From: Arthrobacter sp. 24S4-2
Lineage (GTDB): Bacteria > Actinomycetota > Actinomycetes > Actinomycetales > Micrococcaceae
DNA: 64,000 nt
Direction of reading: 5' to 3'
Assembly (NCBI RefSeq): GCF_005280255.1
Contig: NZ_CP040018.1
Span: forward strand, 124,001 to 188,000
Shown here piece by piece: positions 61,003-64,000 of this stretch. The notes beneath the pieces were generated by a model that saw nothing but the letters and a program-made list of their open reading frames with translations, was not told where the DNA came from and did no database searches. Positions within the stretch are counted from its first letter, which is position 1; each line of letters opens with the position of its first letter. The position numbers and the translations under genes are program-made.

Positions 61003-61065
61003 GCAGGCTCCGAGGCGGAGGTGGGGCGGACGTGAGTGTGGAGCCGAGCCGAGCCGGAGCCGCCG

Positions 61066-61071
61066 TAAGAT
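61066..61071 (+). promoter_or_regulatory. -10 box of a leaderless acetyltransferase transcript
   Basis: TAAGAT lies 7 nt before the GTG start at 61079 and there is no Shine-Dalgarno sequence, so the transcript probably begins at the start codon. Confidence 0.5.
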
Positions 61072-61078
61072 TGGGGCT

Positions 61079-61588
61079 GTGACTGAGACTTTCCGCATCC
61101 GCCCTGCCCGCACCAGCGACGTAACTGCCATCAAGAGGCTCGTGGCCCCGCTGGCGGACAAGAGGATCCTGATGGCCAAGGAGACGGTGGCCTACTACGA
61201 AAGCCTGCAGGAGTTCAGGATCGCGGAGTCGGCCGACGGCGAGGTGATCGGCTGCGGCGCCCTGCACGTCATGTGGGAGGACCTGGCCGAGGTGCGCACG
61301 TTGGCGGCCTCGGACGCCTGGCGCGGTAAGGGCGTGGGCCATGTCCTGGTGGAAAGCCTCCTGGAGGAGGCCAAGGCGCTGGGCGTCTCCCGGGTGTTCT
61401 GCCTGACGTTCGAGGTGGCCTTCTTCAAGAAGCACGGGTTCGACGTCATGGCCGACCAGACGGCCGTGGACCCTGAGGTTTACTCCGAGCTGCTGCGCTC
61501 GCACGACGAGGGCGTGGCGGAGTTCCTGGACCTTGCCAGGGTGAAGCCGAACACGCTGGGAAACACGCGCATGATCAAGGCGCTCTAG
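61079..61588 (+). CDS. argA: amino-acid N-acetyltransferase, mycobacterial ArgA (Rv2747) type
   Basis: This is a 169-aa GNAT enzyme close to the stand-alone N-acetylglutamate synthase of mycobacteria, the first step of arginine synthesis. Family blocks are IRPARTSDVTAIKRLVAPLA, VIGCGALHVMWEDLAEVRTLA, the acetyl-CoA loop WRGKGVGHVLVESLL (R/Q-x-x-G-x-G/A), VFCLTFEVAFFKKHGF and the C-terminal FLDLARVKPNTLGNTRMIKAL. Unlike E. coli ArgA it has no amino-acid-kinase domain. The GTG 61079 start and a leaderless promoter fit together. It is not near other arg genes. Confidence 0.85.
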   Translation: MTETFRIRPARTSDVTAIKRLVAPLADKRILMAKETVAYYESLQEFRIAESADGEVIGCGALHVMWEDLAEVRTLAASDAWRGKGVGHVLVESLLEEAKALGVSRVFCLTFEVAFFKKHGFDVMADQTAVDPEVYSELLRSHDEGVAEFLDLARVKPNTLGNTRMIKAL

Positions 61589-61660
61589 GTCCTTCCCCGG
61601 GCGCGTCCCGATTATGTCTGACTTCTGGGGTCTTCCCATATATCGAATCGATGTATAAAG

Positions 61661-61681
61661 TTACTAAAGCTTGCTTAGTAA
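61661..61681 (+). promoter_or_regulatory. AT-rich inverted repeat in the leader of the 54-aa gene
   Basis: TTACTAA and TTAGTAA, perfectly complementary, flank AGCTTGC. The region from about 61645 to 61690 is unusually AT-rich and includes TATAAA at 61654-61659. The repeat lies between this -10-like box and the ribosome-binding site of the small gene, so it could be an operator or a leader hairpin. Confidence 0.45.
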
Positions 61682-61713
61682 AACCCGAACCCCGAACCAC
61701 TCGAAGGACTGAA

Positions 61714-61878
61714 ATGCGCGAGCACGCCATTTTTCCGGATTTTTCGGCGTTTCAAATGGATCTGCCAACGGCGCTGACCGCACGCGATCCACTGAGCTGG
61801 CCCCGTGAGGCGTCGGCATTCCACATAGGCGCCGCGGCGTGGCCGGATTCCGTGCCTGACTCAAGCGGGAAGCGCTGA
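61714..61878 (+). CDS. small 54-aa protein, unknown function
   Basis: This is a short frame with a good GAAGGA site 5 nt before the ATG and a strong terminator after it. The product begins MREHAIFPDFSAFQMDLPTA and is polar and Pro/Ala/Asp-rich, with Trp and Phe scattered along it. No signal peptide, membrane helix or motif is visible. A longer start at 61651 is possible but lies inside the inverted-repeat leader. The separate, AT-rich regulatory region suggests a regulated small gene. No family is recognised. Confidence 0.45.
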   Translation: MREHAIFPDFSAFQMDLPTALTARDPLSWPREASAFHIGAAAWPDSVPDSSGKR

Positions 61879-61906
61879 GGCGGGCTGGGAACACAAGCTG
61901 GGAAAG

Positions 61907-61939
61907 AAAAGGGACAGTCAATTGGGGGCTGTCCCTTTT
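61907..61939. terminator. bidirectional rho-independent terminator
   Basis: AAAAGGGACAG (61907-61917) pairs perfectly with CTGTCCCTTTT (61929-61939) around an 11-nt loop. It ends in a T-run on both strands. Confidence 0.85.
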
Positions 61940-62044
61940 CCTTTACCCCCCGGCTGACTGCCGTTTGGCGGAGGCGCTACCGTAGCCGGGGTGGCGGTAG
62001 TAGGGTCAAGACAAAGCCGCCAGGACACTCCAGGGAGCACTCCA

Positions 62045-63046
62045 ATGAAGAAGCTGATCAACGATCCCCGCGCCGTAGTGGACGAGTCCGTGGAAGGCTT
62101 CGGTCTTGCCCATGCGGACCTCGTCACAGTCAGCGCCGAGCCGAAATTCATTACCCGCAAGGACGCCCCGGTGGCCGGGAAAGTGGGCCTTGTCAGCGGC
62201 GGCGGCAGCGGCCACGAGCCCCTGCACGGCGGATTCGTTGGGATGGGAATGCTCGACGCCGCGGTACCCGGCGCCGTGTTCACGTCGCCCACGCCCGACC
62301 AGATCATTCCGGCGACGCTCGCCGTGAACTCCGGCGCCGGCGTCGTGCACATCGTCAAGAACTACACCGGCGACGTCCTCAATTTCGAAACGGCCGCCGA
62401 AATGGCGGAAGCCGAAGGCGTGCAGATCCGCACGGTCCTGGTCAACGACGACGTCGCCGTGGAGGACTCGCTGTACACGGCCGGCCGGCGGGGTGTTGGC
62501 GGCACTGTCCTGGTGGAGAAGATCGCCGGTGCCGCGGCCGAACGTGGGGACGACCTGGATGCGGTCGCGGCCATCGGAGACCGTGTGAACCAGAACGTCC
62601 GCAGCATGGGCGTCGCGCTGTCCGCGTGCACGGTCCCGCATGCCGGCGTGCCCAGCTTTGACCTGGAAGAGAACGAGATCGAGATCGGGATCGGGATCCA
62701 CGGTGAGCCCGGCCGGCACCGGATCCCCATGGAAAATGCCGATGCCATTACCGACCGCCTTCTTGAACCGATCCTGAGCGACCTGGGCATTGCCTCCGGA
62801 GACAAAGTGCTGCTGTTCGTGAACGGCATGGGCGGAACCCCGCAAAGTGAGCTCTACATCGTGTACCGCCGCGCAGCGCAGGTGCTGGCGGACAGGGGCG
62901 TGACGGTGGAGCGCTCGCTGGTGGGCAACTACATCACGTCGCTGGAGATGCAGGGCTGCTCCATCACGGTGCTGCGGCTCGACGACGAACTCACCGGTCT
63001 CTGGGATGCCCCGGTCCACACCGCCGCGCTGCGTTGGGGCGTCTGA
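62045..63046 (+). CDS. dhaK: dihydroxyacetone kinase subunit DhaK
   Basis: This 333-aa subunit binds dihydroxyacetone covalently for phosphorylation by DhaL-ADP. SGGGSGHEPLHGGFVGMGML is the substrate-site signature, the histidine that forms the hemiaminal is His219 in IGIGIHGEPG, and VKNYTGDVLNFETAAEMA is conserved. The ATG at 62045 follows AGGGAGCACTCC. The gene starts the dhaKLM set. The operon's PTS phosphoryl donor points to glycerol/dihydroxyacetone use. Confidence 0.95.
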   Translation: MKKLINDPRAVVDESVEGFGLAHADLVTVSAEPKFITRKDAPVAGKVGLVSGGGSGHEPLHGGFVGMGMLDAAVPGAVFTSPTPDQIIPATLAVNSGAGVVHIVKNYTGDVLNFETAAEMAEAEGVQIRTVLVNDDVAVEDSLYTAGRRGVGGTVLVEKIAGAAAERGDDLDAVAAIGDRVNQNVRSMGVALSACTVPHAGVPSFDLEENEIEIGIGIHGEPGRHRIPMENADAITDRLLEPILSDLGIASGDKVLLFVNGMGGTPQSELYIVYRRAAQVLADRGVTVERSLVGNYITSLEMQGCSITVLRLDDELTGLWDAPVHTAALRWGV

Positions 63047-63048
63047 CC

Positions 63049-63681
63049 GTGGGGCTGGACGTTGACTGGGCCGTACGGTGGCTGACTCTTTCCGCGCAGG
63101 CCATGGCGGACCACCGGGTGGAACTGATTGAACTGGACCGTGCCATCGGGGATTCCGACCACGGCGAAAACATGGACCGCGGCTTCAAGGCCGTCATGGC
63201 GAAGCTTGCCGAGGCGCCGCCCGCCACGCCGGGGGCGGCATTGAAGCTCACGGCCATGGCCCTGATGTCCAAGGTGGGCGGTGCAGCCGGCCCGCTTTAC
63301 GGCACCGCCTTCCTGCGTGCTTCCACTTCGCTGGGCGAGGTCGCCGAGATTGACCCTTCGGCCCTGGCAGCCGCGATCCAGGCCGCCCGGGACGGCGTTG
63401 TGGCCCGCGGCAAGGCGGAGTCCGGGGACAAAACCATGGTTGACGCCTGGACGCCCGCCGTCGACGCGGCAGCTGCGGCGGCCGCCGCAGGGGACGGCGA
63501 CGTCCTCAAGGTCCTCCTCGCGGCGGCTGAAGCCGCGGAGGCCGGTGCCGTGGCCACTGATCCGCTCATCGCACGCAAGGGGCGTGCCAGCTACCTGGGG
63601 GAGCGCAGCGCGGGCCACCGCGACCCCGGGGCGGTTTCCACCGCCCTCATCCTGCGCGCCGCGGCCGGGGCGGCCGAATGA
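63049..63681 (+). CDS. dhaL: dihydroxyacetone kinase ADP-binding subunit DhaL
   Basis: This 210-aa subunit carries the tightly bound ADP that is rephosphorylated by DhaM. The Mg-binding Asp cluster is in LIELDRAIGDSDHGENMDRG. GGAAGPLYGTAFLRAS and SGDKTMVDAWTPAVDA are conserved, and the C-terminal GERSAGHRDPGAVS closes the lid. The start is GTG, 2 bp after dhaK. dhaM starts inside its stop codon (ATGA). Confidence 0.94.
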   Translation: MGLDVDWAVRWLTLSAQAMADHRVELIELDRAIGDSDHGENMDRGFKAVMAKLAEAPPATPGAALKLTAMALMSKVGGAAGPLYGTAFLRASTSLGEVAEIDPSALAAAIQAARDGVVARGKAESGDKTMVDAWTPAVDAAAAAAAAGDGDVLKVLLAAAEAAEAGAVATDPLIARKGRASYLGERSAGHRDPGAVSTALILRAAAGAAE

Positions 63682-64000
63682 CGGTCCGCCTGGTGGTGGT
63701 GTCCCATAGCGAAAAGATCGCCGACGGCGCGGTGGAGCTGGCCGCGCAAATGGCGCCCGACGTGGTGATCCTGCCTGCCGGCGGAACCGACGACGGCAGG
63801 ATCGGCACCAGCCTGGAAAAGGTCATGGCCGCGCTGGACCAGGCAGCCGGCGAAGACGGCATCGTGGTGCTGACCGACCTCGGCTCCGCCGTGATGACCG
63901 CCGAATCGGCGGTGGAGTTCCTGGCGGATCCCGGCGCGGTCCTGTTGGCTGATGCGCCCTTGGTCGAGGGCCTGGTAGCGGCTGCCGTCGCGGCGCAGTC
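63678..64000 (+). CDS. dhaM: PTS-dependent dihydroxyacetone kinase phosphotransferase subunit DhaM (partial)
   Basis: This is the first 107 codons of DhaM, cut by the window end. The EIIA-Man-like domain starts VRLVVVSHSEKIADGAVEL, with His10 as the phosphoryl-acceptor. VVILPAGGTDDGRIGTS and IVVLTDLGSAVMTAE follow the family pattern. Full DhaM proteins add HPr-like and EI-like domains, or are EIIA alone. This cannot be decided here. It takes the phosphoryl group from HPr and passes it to DhaL-ADP. Confidence 0.92.
   Translation, partial: MTVRLVVVSHSEKIADGAVELAAQMAPDVVILPAGGTDDGRIGTSLEKVMAALDQAAGEDGIVVLTDLGSAVMTAESAVEFLADPGAVLLADAPLVEGLVAAAVAAQ

Overview
The window is one contiguous piece of a high-GC actinobacterial chromosome, most likely Arthrobacter/Pseudarthrobacter (Micrococcales). 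The grounds are the very high GC third positions, many GTG/TTG starts, apparently leaderless genes (GTG or ATG 6-8 nt after a -10 box), an Lsr2 nucleoid protein, ClpC, and the actinobacterial run DUF2342 metalloprotease-tilS-hpt-ftsH-folE-folP-folB-folK-DUF3180-PH-PH/DUF2520-panC, with lysS-lsr2-clpC downstream. The genus is inference from gene content. No rRNA, tRNA, CRISPR array, insertion sequence or prophage was seen.

Layout. 1-9.7 kb: a 51-aa secreted peptide, a hybrid sensor kinase, a STAS-like protein, a methyltransferase, glycerate kinase, two small membrane proteins (DUF6766, DUF6328), a stress-type SDR with an acidic disordered protein, and a uracil permease divergent from a RutE-like reductase. 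9.9-18.5 kb: 2H phosphoesterase, phosphoglucomutase, NERD protein, DUF4190 protein, peptide symporter with an APH-like kinase, and peptidase E overlapping an amidase. 18.6-25.1 kb: rhodanese, prephenate dehydratase, lipid kinase, serS, then two neighbouring genes that each carry a frameshift (an AbiEi/endonuclease-like gene and a HAD phosphatase). 25.2-29.0 kb: a SatD-like gene and a tightly overlapping four-gene operon headed by a 325-aa WXG100-type protein, the most interesting protein-coding locus here. 29.2-33.5 kb: phosphoketolase, type-B carboxylesterase, inorganic pyrophosphatase. 33.6-47.9 kb: housekeeping block from PBP4-type carboxypeptidase through tRNA-Ile lysidine synthase, purine salvage, FtsH, the folate operon and pantothenate synthase. 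48.0-53.2 kb: an accessory block (MFS exporter, sulfurtransferase with a clear operator, three tandem paralogous alpha/beta hydrolases, one frameshifted) between panC and lysS. 53.3-64 kb: lysS, lsr2, clpC, an S9 peptidase flanked by a structured repeat family, an ArgA-like acetyltransferase, a 54-aa gene with an AT-rich leader, and the PTS-dependent dihydroxyacetone kinase genes dhaKLM (dhaM cut by the window end).

Main things to follow up: (1) the WXG100 operon with ATGA overlaps and no ESX ATPase nearby; (2) a dispersed 54-55 nt repeat in three copies whose inner stem changes sequence in each copy while keeping pairing; (3) a PH-domain/DUF2520 open-frame fusion over a repeat-like insert, with an internal AGGAGG start; (4) three genes broken by single frameshifts, which are either decaying accessory genes or uncorrected assembly indels; (5) several AT-rich palindromic operators in front of small or accessory genes.
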